From NCBI GenBank assembly GCA_002841355.1, contig PHFB01000001.1, positions 186,001 to 250,000 on the forward strand: DNA of 64,000 nt, written 5' to 3'. The notes under the pieces are model-generated. The model was not told where the DNA came from, made no database searches, and saw only the letters and a program-made list of their open reading frames with translations. Origin of the DNA: Actinobacteria bacterium HGW-Actinobacteria-1. GTDB taxonomy: Bacteria; Actinomycetota; Coriobacteriia; Anaerosomatales; Anaerosomataceae. Position 1 is the first letter of the stretch, and every line of letters begins with the position of its first letter. The position numbers and the translations under genes are program-made. Positions 18,578-25,970 of the stretch are shown piece after piece.

Positions 18578-19030
18578 ATGCGCAACGTAGTCCGCTTCGG
18601 AGTCCCGTTCACTTGCATCGTGCTCGTCCTTTCGCTTGCAGGCTGCACTGCCTTTCTTGGTGGGCACGAATCGCCGACGCCGTCGACCGCGCTCGACGTG
18701 ATGCAGGCGATCGTGGATGGCGACTCGCAGACGTTGTCGGCAGCGTACGGGACCGACCTGGGCGACGATGACGTGAGGGTTCTGCGGACGGACCTCTTCG
18801 GCCAGCTTGGGTCGCTCTCGCTGGGAAGCCCTGCCGCTGTCGAGGTACCGGGCGAGCGCTCAGCGACGCGGAGGGTGTATCGGGTCACGACCGGGCTAGT
18901 CGATGACTCAGCCGCCGGTGTCATCGCGGCACCGACGGTCGTACAAAGCGAGTTCGATGTCGTCTTCGGCCTCAAGTCGGGACGCTGGGTCGTGACGGAG
19001 ATCGTGCGCGTTGACGGTGTCGCGCCCTAG
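18578..19030 (+). CDS. Cassette 3: putative lipoprotein
   Basis: 150 residues. A lipoprotein signal peptide ends in the lipobox LAGC (residues about 22-25), so the mature protein should be lipid-anchored outside the membrane. The remaining 125 residues resemble small secreted proteins with an NTF2-like or DUF4878-like pattern (ALDVMQAIVDGDSQTLSAAYG and a C-terminal FGLKSGRWVVTEIVRVDG), but this is only a fold-level guess. ATG 18578 follows GAGCGGGGGGTCGCG. It sits alone between attC sites 2 and 3. Confidence 0.72.
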   Translation: MRNVVRFGVPFTCIVLVLSLAGCTAFLGGHESPTPSTALDVMQAIVDGDSQTLSAAYGTDLGDDDVRVLRTDLFGQLGSLSLGSPAAVEVPGERSATRRVYRVTTGLVDDSAAGVIAAPTVVQSEFDVVFGLKSGRWVVTEIVRVDGVAP

Positions 19031-19069
19031 CAGTGTCTCGCCTGCGCCTGGCTGGGTCGTCGGCACTAT

Positions 19070-19156
19070 GCCTAACCCGCGCATCCAGCTGACGGCCAGG
19101 AGCGCTAGACTTGTTGAGGGCGCAGAAGCCGCAGCTGATGCGCAAGTACGTTAGAC
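19070..19156 (+). repeat. attC site 3 (intact)
   Basis: 87 bp. R'' GCCTAAC (19070-19076) and R' GTTAGAC (19150-19156). Arms GCGCATCCAGC and GCTGATGCGC pair with one unpaired C. The loop begins TGACGGCCAGGAGCGCTAG, a subtype shared with site 6. Confidence 0.9.
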
Positions 19157-19178
19157 ACATGCGGGGAGCTGCCACCGG

Positions 19179-19982
19179 ATGGATACATCACAGGCAATTC
19201 GTGACACTGAGAACGCGTTGCGCGACTTCATCAGCGCGGTGCTGTCTCGCTCACTCGGATCTGATTGGGTGGTTCGGTGCGGAGTATCGCCGGAGCGGCT
19301 CGACCGTTGGGCTGAGCGCAGGACCGCGGAGCTATCGCGTCAGGCTGGAGGAGCAGTTGAAGAGCGCCTCATATACTTCGCAGACTTCTATGACTTGAAG
19401 ACGATTCTGAAGAAGCACTGGGCGGGCGAGTTCTCGGATGTGCTCGGTGACTGGAAGACCATGGACGTCTACTTGTCGCAGCTGGAGTACTTCAGGGATC
19501 CGTCCGCTCACGGACGTGACTTGCTCCCGCATCAACGCGATCTGATATGCGGGATTACGGGGGAGATACGTGGGCGCATCGTGCGCTATCGGAGCAAGCG
19601 CGAGACGGCTCAGGATTGCTTCCCGCGGTTCGAAAGCGTGCGCGACAGCCTTGGGAATGTGTGGACTGCTGGGCAGTCCAGTCGCATCGCGTTGAATACT
19701 GAGATGGTTCTACGTCCTGGCGACACAGTCGACTTCATGGCCGCCGCGCGTGATCCAGAGGATGGCCCGTTGGAGTACTCCGTTCGCGTGATGCCCGGCC
19801 CGTCTCACGAAGAAGTCTGGCAGGTGGAACCCGAGTTTCGTGTGACCATGACGGATGAGCAGATCGGAGACGCCGTCTTTGTCTATCTTCAAGTGCGTAG
19901 CTCGCGCGAATATCACGCGAGGGGCAGGCTTGATGATGAAGTGACCTTCATCTATACGGTCCTACCACGCCGCAGTGTCTAA
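19179..19982 (+). CDS. Cassette 4: Swt1-type HEPN domain protein
   Basis: 267 residues. The N-terminal part (about 1-145) looks like a Swt1-type HEPN domain: alpha-helical, with ADFYDLKTILKKHW and then RDPSAH (Arg106, His111), a match to the RX4-6H motif that forms the RNase active site in many HEPN proteins. The C-terminal part (about 165-265) is beta-rich (LRPGDTVDFMAAARDPEDG) and resembles a cadherin/PKD-like sandwich. HEPN proteins often act in RNA cleavage during phage defence or as toxins; no antitoxin gene accompanies it. The stop codon lies inside the R'' of attC site 4. Confidence 0.68.
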   Translation: MDTSQAIRDTENALRDFISAVLSRSLGSDWVVRCGVSPERLDRWAERRTAELSRQAGGAVEERLIYFADFYDLKTILKKHWAGEFSDVLGDWKTMDVYLSQLEYFRDPSAHGRDLLPHQRDLICGITGEIRGRIVRYRSKRETAQDCFPRFESVRDSLGNVWTAGQSSRIALNTEMVLRPGDTVDFMAAARDPEDGPLEYSVRVMPGPSHEEVWQVEPEFRVTMTDEQIGDAVFVYLQVRSSREYHARGRLDDEVTFIYTVLPRRSV

Positions 19983-20062
19983 CCAGCGCATCCAGCAGAT
20001 GCGGCAAGCGATAGACTGATGGAAGAAGATAGGCGCACTGCTGATGCGCTCATACGTTAGAC
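19977..20062 (+). repeat. attC site 4 (intact)
   Basis: 86 bp. R'' GTCTAAC (19977-19983) and R' GTTAGAC (20056-20062). Arms GCGCATCCAGCAG and CTGCTGATGCGC form the longest inner stem of the set, with one unpaired C. The loop variant is GCGATAGACT. Confidence 0.9.
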
Positions 20063-20086
20063 ACATGCGTGGAGACCGGGGGCAAC

Positions 20087-20908
20087 GTGAGACCGAGAAC
20101 GCACCGCAGGCTTGTGAAGGTCAGCCAGAACGCTTCTGACACTAGAGCGGACTCATCCAGCGATCACGGCGGACTAGTCGCGCTGCTACTCACGGCGGGT
20201 GGCTACGCAGCCATCTACTACTTCCGCATCGGACAAGCCCAGTACTTCACTGTTCCCGCGGAACTCGTTTCGCTGGACTTGAACGACGTCGTAGCGGGTG
20301 GAATCACTCTGACGGTGTTGCTTCTGCTTGTCGTGTTCCTCGGCGACCAGCTCCTGCAGTTTGTGGAGGGCGAGCTTCCAGGTGAGGTCCAGGACCGACT
20401 GAAGGCCCTAGTCATTACCACCTTTTACTTTGCGACGTTTGTGTACCTGCTCGGCGCCCCCGTGATCTGGTATCTCGGTGTCGCAACAGCGGCGGCGACG
20501 TTCGCCTTCATGCAGTTCCTGCTTCCCGTATTTACGGAGCGTCGTGTCTCCGGGTACGCCGCGAAGCTGGAAGCCGATTCACGCAGGACGTCTTCCATGT
20601 CGCATTCTCCACTCGTGAGATTGCTGAGGGGTCATCGGCAGCTGTTCTTGCCGTTCCTTGGAGTGGCGCTGGCGGTGCTCCTGGCTCAGCCGGCCGGTGT
20701 CTACAGTGCTAGGACTCGTGTGTCCTTCACGGTCGTTCCCGGTTCGCCTGATCGTGTCGTGGTCGCAGAATACGAGGGTTCGCTGGTGACGCTTGCTCTG
20801 GACAGGGAGTCTTCGACCTTGAGCGGCCCTGTTGAGGTCCATTCGGCAGAGGGGCTTGCCAACGGTCTTGTGGTAGAAGAGCTTGGGCCGCTGAGAGTGG
20901 TGGAGTGA
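20087..20908 (+). CDS. Cassette 5: multi-pass membrane protein, function unknown
   Basis: 273 residues from GTG 20087, chosen because CCGGGGGCAAC lies just upstream. At least four hydrophobic segments are visible: GGLVALLLTAGGYAAIYYF, GGITLTVLLLLVVFLGD, ALVITTFYFATFVYLLG through the VATAAATFAFMQFLLPV region, and FLPFLGVALAVLLAQPAG. A charged cytoplasmic loop and a C-terminal beta-rich domain of about 70 residues (RVSFTVVPGSPDRVVVAEYEG) follow. No family was recognised. It lies between attC sites 4 and 5 as a single-gene cassette. Confidence 0.7.
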   Translation: MRPRTHRRLVKVSQNASDTRADSSSDHGGLVALLLTAGGYAAIYYFRIGQAQYFTVPAELVSLDLNDVVAGGITLTVLLLLVVFLGDQLLQFVEGELPGEVQDRLKALVITTFYFATFVYLLGAPVIWYLGVATAAATFAFMQFLLPVFTERRVSGYAAKLEADSRRTSSMSHSPLVRLLRGHRQLFLPFLGVALAVLLAQPAGVYSARTRVSFTVVPGSPDRVVVAEYEGSLVTLALDRESSTLSGPVEVHSAEGLANGLVVEELGPLRVVE

Positions 20909-20924
20909 TCTTCCATCGGCAGGT

Positions 20925-21010
20925 GTCTAACCAGCGCATCCAGCAGACGCGGCAGGCGCTAGACTGAGTGGAAGGCATCGGCGCGCAGCTGATGCGCAAA
21001 TGCGTTAGAC
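20925..21010 (+). repeat. attC site 5 (intact)
   Basis: 86 bp. R'' GTCTAAC (20925-20931) and R' GTTAGAC (21004-21010). Arms GCGCATCCAGC and GCTGATGCGC; loop with GGCGCTAGACT and GGCATCGGCGC. Confidence 0.9.
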
Positions 21011-21043
21011 AGAACAACCGTGATCGTCTGGGGGGAGTCCGAG

Positions 21044-23842
21044 ATGCGTCGAACGTTCCTGGTGGGGTTGTCGGTCGCGCTAGTACTTGCATCCGCGCAA
21101 TTCGCCGTGGCAGTGCAACAGCCTGCGGCGAGCTGGAAGTGGGCGTCGCCGCAACCTACGCTTAACGGGCTTAACGCCATCAGCATGCTTCCCTCGCACG
21201 CCGGGTGGACTGTTGGGCAGAGCGGGATGATTCTGCACACGTCGGATGGAGTGACTTGGGCGGTGCAGGACTCGGGAACGTCGGTCGAGCTGATGGACGT
21301 TCATGCGATTGATGCACTTCGCGTGTGGACCGTTGGCGATCAAGGGACCATACTCGCCTCCACCGACGGGGGCGTCACCTGGTCTCCGAGATCGTCTGCG
21401 ACAACAGTGGACCTCAACGCCATCACCTTCACTGATGCCAAACACGGTTGGGCTGTCGGTAGGGACGGAGTGGTGCGTGCCACGACCGATGGCGGCGTTA
21501 CCTGGAAGTCCCAGATCACGCCAACGCCCTATGAGCTGCTGAGTGTGACATTCGCAGACTCCGCGCACGGATGGATTGGTGGAATCGGCGGAGTGCTGCT
21601 TCATACCAATGACGGCGGGGTTCATTGGACCGAACAGGATCCCGGGCCGACAGTCACCTACCCTGGCTGGCACTTGGAGGAGATTCACGCGACCAGCGCC
21701 CTTGTTGCAACCGTCGTCGGGTGGGGCGGTTCGATTCTCAAGACGACTGACGGTGGCGCACACTGGTCATGGAGCAATATCGGTGTCGTTACCGACATCT
21801 ACGCGGGCGCTTTCCTCGGCAGCGAAGGGTGGGTGGTCGGTCACGGTGGCATGGTGCGGCACATCGAAGCCGGTGGCACATGGGATGATCAGCTCACCCC
21901 GACATCTAATGCTCTGCGCGATATCGAGTTCAACGATACCTCGGAAGGCTGGGCTGTCGGCGATGCCGGCACGATTCTTCACACCACCAATGGTGGCGTC
22001 AGCTGGTCAGCGGAGAATGTCGCTTTGATTCCCGGAACCGTGCGTGACGTCTCCTTCGCCACTACCTCCACCGGCTGGGCCGTGGGCGACAACGGGGGCA
22101 TCGTCCGCACGGGCGACGGCGGAGCGACGTGGTCGATGCAGTCATATGCGGAAGCGGATGGGCTCTCGGGCGTGTTCGCTCTGGACAGTCAGAACGCCTG
22201 GGCTGTATCCGACAACGCCGTCATCAGAACGAACGATGGCGGCACGACATGGGCGCCTCAGGAATCGGGAATCTTTGAGTTTGGCACCAACTTCCGCGAC
22301 GTGTGGTTCCAGGATGCTTCAGAGGGTTGGGCTGTCGGAGGCGTGAACATTGACGCCGGCAGCCCCATGGTGCATACCTCGGACGGCGGACGGACGTGGC
22401 AGCAGACGGCCATAACCTCCGGTGTCTCACTCACATCGATCTGCTTCTCCAGCTACGACCACGGATGGGCTGTGGGTCAATTCGGCTGTGTTCTCGAGAC
22501 GACAAATGCAGGGGAGACCTGGACTCGTCGTGATCTGGGTACTCTGCGGACTCTGTCCTCGGTGGCTTTCGCAGATGCGAGCAACGGCTGGATCGTTGGT
22601 GAGCGGGGAACGATCTTTCACACGACCGATGGCGGAGTCACGTGGCAAACTCAGGCGGGTGCTGTGACCGACCTGTACGCCGTCTCATCGTACGACGGCG
22701 TACACGGCTGGGCGGCCGGCGAAGGCGCCAAAGTCGTGTACACCTCGGATGCCGGTCTCCATTGGGTGGAGCAGAATCCTGGGACTCGAAACACGCCTGT
22801 GAACTTCATGTGCATCGAGGCCACTGGACAGGACGAGGCATGGCTGGGTGGGACGGGGGGAGTCCTACTACACACCGTGAATGGCGGCTCGCTGGGAGCA
22901 CTTGGCGTTGAGGCCGTTGCTGGAGACGACAGGTATCAGACTGCCGTCCGAGTCTGCTCGTCCCGTTTCCCGTCCGCGACGACTGTCGTCGTCGCTACTG
23001 GCCAGAACTGGCCCGACGCACTTGGTGGCGCGTCTCTGGCCGGGGCGTATGGTAGCCCAATTCTGCTAACGCGGCCGGACGTGCTTCCCGGAGTCGTAGA
23101 ACAAGAGATTGCGCGCCTAGGGGCGACGAACGCGATTGTCCTCGGCAGCGAGAAGGCAGTGTCGGAAGCCGTCGTCACGAGGCTCCGAGACAGCCTGCAC
23201 CTCTCAGTCAAGCGCATCGGTGGTGCCGATCGATACGAGACCGGAGACGCGGTCGCGGCTGCGACGCTCGAGCGACTGAGCAACAGTAACCAAACATGGG
23301 ACGGCACGATCTTCGTCGCTACTGGCGCCAACTTCCCGGACGCGCTTGCTGCGGCCCCACTTTCTAGTGCGTGGTCGCGCCCCGTACTTCTCGTGGCACC
23401 CACTCGACCAGCGTCGGACGCTAGCGCTCGTGCACGCTCGTTGGAAGCCTCACGAGCATGCCTGCTTGGCAGTAGCGCAGCGGTATCGGTGACGGTCGAG
23501 CAAGCCCTCACGTCGACCCTCTTAGGAGGTGTCCTGCGGCTGCAAGGTGCGACTCGCTATCAGACCGCCGCCGCAATCGCCGAGTATGGCGCAGCCAACG
23601 GCCTTAAATGGGATGGAGTCGCGCTTGCGACGGGCCAGAACTACCCAGATGCGCTTGCGGGCGGAGTCGCGCAGGGGCATGTCGGACGACTGATGCTGTT
23701 GACGCCCAGCACGTCACTAGACAGCGCACCAGCCCGTGATCTTTACGGGCACAAGTCGGCAATCAGGGGAGTGGCATACTTCGGTGGAACAGGTGCCCTG
23801 TCGAACTCCGTTCGCGGGGCCGTGGCCGCGTTGCTCCGGTAG
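21044..23842 (+). CDS. Cassette 6: large secreted YCF48-repeat protein with CWB2 cell-wall-binding repeats
   Basis: 932 residues from ATG 21044, preceded by GGGGGGAG. A signal peptide (RRTFLVGLSVALVLASAQFAVA) is followed by about a dozen repeats of roughly 45 residues with the pattern GWAVG..G.ilhT.DGG.tW, as in photosynthesis-system-II assembly YCF48/sialidase-like beta-propellers. From about residue 625 three cell-wall-binding 2 repeats follow (GDDRYQTAVRV, GADRYETGDAV, GATRYQTAAAI, each with ATG.NxPDAL). It is thus an exported surface protein held non-covalently on the wall, probably an adhesin or scaffold. At about 2.9 kb the cassette is far larger than usual. Confidence 0.85.
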   Translation: MRRTFLVGLSVALVLASAQFAVAVQQPAASWKWASPQPTLNGLNAISMLPSHAGWTVGQSGMILHTSDGVTWAVQDSGTSVELMDVHAIDALRVWTVGDQGTILASTDGGVTWSPRSSATTVDLNAITFTDAKHGWAVGRDGVVRATTDGGVTWKSQITPTPYELLSVTFADSAHGWIGGIGGVLLHTNDGGVHWTEQDPGPTVTYPGWHLEEIHATSALVATVVGWGGSILKTTDGGAHWSWSNIGVVTDIYAGAFLGSEGWVVGHGGMVRHIEAGGTWDDQLTPTSNALRDIEFNDTSEGWAVGDAGTILHTTNGGVSWSAENVALIPGTVRDVSFATTSTGWAVGDNGGIVRTGDGGATWSMQSYAEADGLSGVFALDSQNAWAVSDNAVIRTNDGGTTWAPQESGIFEFGTNFRDVWFQDASEGWAVGGVNIDAGSPMVHTSDGGRTWQQTAITSGVSLTSICFSSYDHGWAVGQFGCVLETTNAGETWTRRDLGTLRTLSSVAFADASNGWIVGERGTIFHTTDGGVTWQTQAGAVTDLYAVSSYDGVHGWAAGEGAKVVYTSDAGLHWVEQNPGTRNTPVNFMCIEATGQDEAWLGGTGGVLLHTVNGGSLGALGVEAVAGDDRYQTAVRVCSSRFPSATTVVVATGQNWPDALGGASLAGAYGSPILLTRPDVLPGVVEQEIARLGATNAIVLGSEKAVSEAVVTRLRDSLHLSVKRIGGADRYETGDAVAAATLERLSNSNQTWDGTIFVATGANFPDALAAAPLSSAWSRPVLLVAPTRPASDASARARSLEASRACLLGSSAAVSVTVEQALTSTLLGGVLRLQGATRYQTAAAIAEYGAANGLKWDGVALATGQNYPDALAGGVAQGHVGRLMLLTPSTSLDSAPARDLYGHKSAIRGVAYFGGTGALSNSVRGAVAALLR

Positions 23843-23881
23843 ACGCTCATGGCTTTCTGAGCGACGAGGAGGGGTGTGTCC

Positions 23882-23968
23882 GTCTAACCCGCGCATACAG
23901 CTGACGGCCAGGAGCGCTAGACTTGTTGGGGGCGCATGGGACACAGCTGAAGCGCAAGAACGTTAGGC
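23882..23968 (+). repeat. attC site 6 (intact)
   Basis: 87 bp. R'' GTCTAAC (23882-23888) and R' GTTAGGC (23962-23968). Arms GCGCATACAGCTG and CAGCTGAAGCGC pair with one unpaired base and one mismatch. The loop TGACGGCCAGGAGCGCTAG matches site 3. Confidence 0.88.
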
Positions 23969-23993
23969 ACAACATCAGAAGGGGGACGGGCGC

Positions 23994-24341
23994 TTGAGCG
24001 AGACTCGCGTCTCATCGACACGATCGGATGAAGCCGCACGGGGGGTATTCGTCGCAAGGGCATCCACAGAGGAGCTCGCCCGGCTGGTCAACGAGCGAGC
24101 GGGCAGCACGACCAATCTAGCAGTCTTGCTGGGGGTGGCAGCGGGCGCGACACTCGGCAGCATGCTTGGGGCGCTGTCTGGCGAGGCGGTCGTTACGTTG
24201 CTGCTGATGGCCGCAGGCGGGGCCCTCGGATTCACAGTCGGACGCTCCGCCGGTGGTGCGATCGAGGCGGCGTTGCGCATTGTCGTCAGAACCGCTATCG
24301 CGGACGACGCGGGTGATCTCCCTGGACTGCAGGCTGACTGA
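23994..24341 (+). CDS. Cassette 7: small glycine-rich membrane protein
   Basis: 115 residues from TTG 23994, preceded by GAAGGGGGACGGG. The N-terminal third is polar; two adjacent hydrophobic Gly/Ala-rich segments follow (TNLAVLLGVAAGATLGSMLGAL and VVTLLLMAAGGALGFTVG), which could form a hairpin membrane anchor. Family not recognised. It begins right after intact attC site 6, but downstream only an R''-like heptamer remains, so this cassette has apparently lost most of its own attC. Confidence 0.62.
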   Translation: MSETRVSSTRSDEAARGVFVARASTEELARLVNERAGSTTNLAVLLGVAAGATLGSMLGALSGEAVVTLLLMAAGGALGFTVGRSAGGAIEAALRIVVRTAIADDAGDLPGLQAD

Positions 24342-24365
24342 CCCATTCAGGGCCGCTTGGTGTGT

Positions 24366-24372
24366 GCCTAAA
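24366..24372 (+). repeat. R''-like half-site (possible attC remnant)
   Basis: GCCTAAA differs from the R'' form GCCTAAC of site 3 by its last base and sits 24 bp after the cassette 7 stop. No inner arms or R' follow before the signal peptidase start. It may mark an attC deletion that fused cassette 7 to the next gene; a chance match is possible. Confidence 0.3.
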
Positions 24373-24397
24373 TCCGCTGGACCAGATTGGAGGGTGC

Positions 24398-24991
24398 ATG
24401 TTTCTCCGTCACAAGCGCGCTCGCGCGGCGGGATCCGAGCCGCGGGAAGAGCAAGTGGCCTCGTTCGGCAGGTGGCTGCTCGAGACAGTCTTCCTCATCG
24501 TCCTCGCCTTCACCATCGCGCAGGCCGCTCGGGCATACGCGATTCAGCCATATGTCGTGCCGACAGGCTCCATGATTCCGACGATCGAGATCCAAGACCG
24601 CGTTCTGGTCGAGAAGATCACATACAGGGTCGTCCGCTCTCCCGCACGAGGCGAGGTCGTCGTTTTCGACAATCCGCACCCGACGTCGGCACTCGACAAG
24701 ATACTCATCAAGCGCGTGATAGCCACGGAAGGCCAAACAGTCGATATCTACGACGATGCTGTTTGGGTCGACGGGGTAGCCCTCGACGAGCCGTACGTGC
24801 ACGGCAAGCCGACATTGCCGGGGACGGTTATGACGCCAATCACCATTCCTGAGGGCCAGGTGTGGCTCATGGGCGACAACCGTACGAACAGCGGTGACAG
24901 CCGCTTCTTCGGTCCACAACCCGTCTCGAAAGTCCGGGGTCGCGCAATCTGGACGTACTGGCCCCCAAAGGAGTTTGGCGAGTTGGAGTAG
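24398..24991 (+). CDS. lepB: Signal peptidase I
   Basis: 197 residues from ATG 24398, with TTGGAGGG immediately upstream; an upstream GTG (24362) has no RBS. A single membrane segment (WLLETVFLIVLAFTIAQAARA) is followed by the catalytic Ser58 in VVPTGSMIPTI and the general-base Lys105 in ILIKRVIA, and by the conserved box LMGDNRTNSGDSRFFGP. It therefore looks like an active leader peptidase that cleaves Sec signal peptides outside the membrane. It lies inside the cassette array, followed by a nearly intact attC, so it is probably an accessory copy. The organism should have another lepB elsewhere. Confidence 0.92.
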   Translation: MFLRHKRARAAGSEPREEQVASFGRWLLETVFLIVLAFTIAQAARAYAIQPYVVPTGSMIPTIEIQDRVLVEKITYRVVRSPARGEVVVFDNPHPTSALDKILIKRVIATEGQTVDIYDDAVWVDGVALDEPYVHGKPTLPGTVMTPITIPEGQVWLMGDNRTNSGDSRFFGPQPVSKVRGRAIWTYWPPKEFGELE

Positions 24992-25017
24992 AGGCCTGAG
25001 GCTCTCGGCGACATCAC

Positions 25018-25100
25018 GCATACCTGGGCATTCAGCAGACACACCAAGCGTAGACTAGGTCTGAGGCATCCCGCGCAGCTGACGCGCATGCATGTTGGAC
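25018..25100 (+). repeat. attC site 7 (nearly intact)
   Basis: 83 bp. R' GTTGGAC (25094-25100) matches GTTRRRY, but the R'' position reads GCATACC. Inner parts are clearly homologous to sites 1-5: GGCATTCAGCAGAC, CCAAGCGTAGACT (one base shorter), GAGGCATC, and CGCGCAGCTGACGCGC. Confidence 0.78.
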
Positions 25101-25124
25101 CGAACCGCGAGAACGGAGTGACGG

Positions 25125-25883
25125 ATGGAGCCCATCAGCGAGGATCGTCGTTCGTTCGCGATGTCCTCGGATGAACTCCGTCGGCGGGAGGGAGCCTTCG
25201 ATCGACTCGGACTGAGTACCATCGTCGCGTTCGCCATCGCCTCCGCCGACCTGTTCGCAGTACATCTCCCGGTGCTGCTTGCCGGAATCGTGTGCCTCGC
25301 GACGCTCGTCGTTGCATCCCGGGTCTGGCTGGCAGCCGGGAATCGCAGGTACGCTCACACGACCTGGGATGTCGGTGATGACACGCTCACACGCATCGAT
25401 GCTCGTTCCGTCCATGAGTATCAGCTGAACTCCATCCGACACGCGCAAGCCAAGAGGAATACCGCTGGCGTCATCCGCGAGATCAAGCTGAGTTTCGACG
25501 ACGGGTCGGCAGTCTATGTGAACGGCCTTGAAGACACCGAGTCGTTTTGGGACTTCCTGAGTTCGAGAGTCACCAGGGCATCCCACGTCTTCGTGCGCGA
25601 GCCGATCGATTACGACCACCCCTTGTTCTACGTCGCTTTGGGCTCCGTGCTCGGCGCTTCGATAAGCCTCATCGTGAGGTTCGCTGCGTCAGCCCCTCAC
25701 CTCAGCGGGCACTGGGTCTATGTGGCACTTGCGGTCTACTCCTTCGCCGTCAGCGTCTACTGGTCGCGCGCCAAACCCATTTCTGGTCGCTACGGACTTG
25801 GAGCGATCACGTGGGATCGTGCGACAGCCGCAATCGCCTTTGTCTGCTTCGTCGGCTCCACGATTGCCGCCGCAATGTTGTAG
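25125..25883 (+). CDS. Cassette 9: membrane protein with a PH-like middle region
   Basis: 252 residues from ATG 25125 with GAACGGAGTGACGG upstream. Four hydrophobic segments are arranged as two pairs: TIVAFAIASADLFAV / LLAGIVCLATLVVASRV, then VALGSVLGASISLIVRFAA / VYVALAVYSFAVSVYW, plus a final IAFVCFVGSTIAAAML. The soluble part between them (GDDTLTRIDARSVHEYQLNS, EIKLSFDDGSAVYVNG) resembles bacterial PH domains, though this is only a pattern impression. Function unknown. attC 7 lies before it and a left-half attC remnant after it. Confidence 0.65.
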   Translation: MEPISEDRRSFAMSSDELRRREGAFDRLGLSTIVAFAIASADLFAVHLPVLLAGIVCLATLVVASRVWLAAGNRRYAHTTWDVGDDTLTRIDARSVHEYQLNSIRHAQAKRNTAGVIREIKLSFDDGSAVYVNGLEDTESFWDFLSSRVTRASHVFVREPIDYDHPLFYVALGSVLGASISLIVRFAASAPHLSGHWVYVALAVYSFAVSVYWSRAKPISGRYGLGAITWDRATAAIAFVCFVGSTIAAAML

Positions 25884-25904
25884 AAGGCGACCTGGGCTCA
25901 GCTA

Positions 25905-25947
25905 GCTCGGCAGTCCAGCAGAAGGCGCCTCTGCACGTAGACATGAC
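25905..25947 (+). repeat. attC remnant (left half)
   Basis: CTCGGCAGTCCAGCAGAAGG and CACGTAGACATGA align with the L'' arm and loop of site 7 (GGCATTCAGCAGAC, GCGTAGACTAG). The right half and R' are missing before the next gene. Confidence 0.5.
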
Positions 25948-25970
25948 CCAAGAGAATCGAGAACCGTATC

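Noticed and set aside
17884-24000. Repeated sequence family as CRISPR array
   Set aside because: The repeats are 86-87 bp, imperfect and 0.4-2.9 kb apart with genes between them; the paired core sites identify them as attC.
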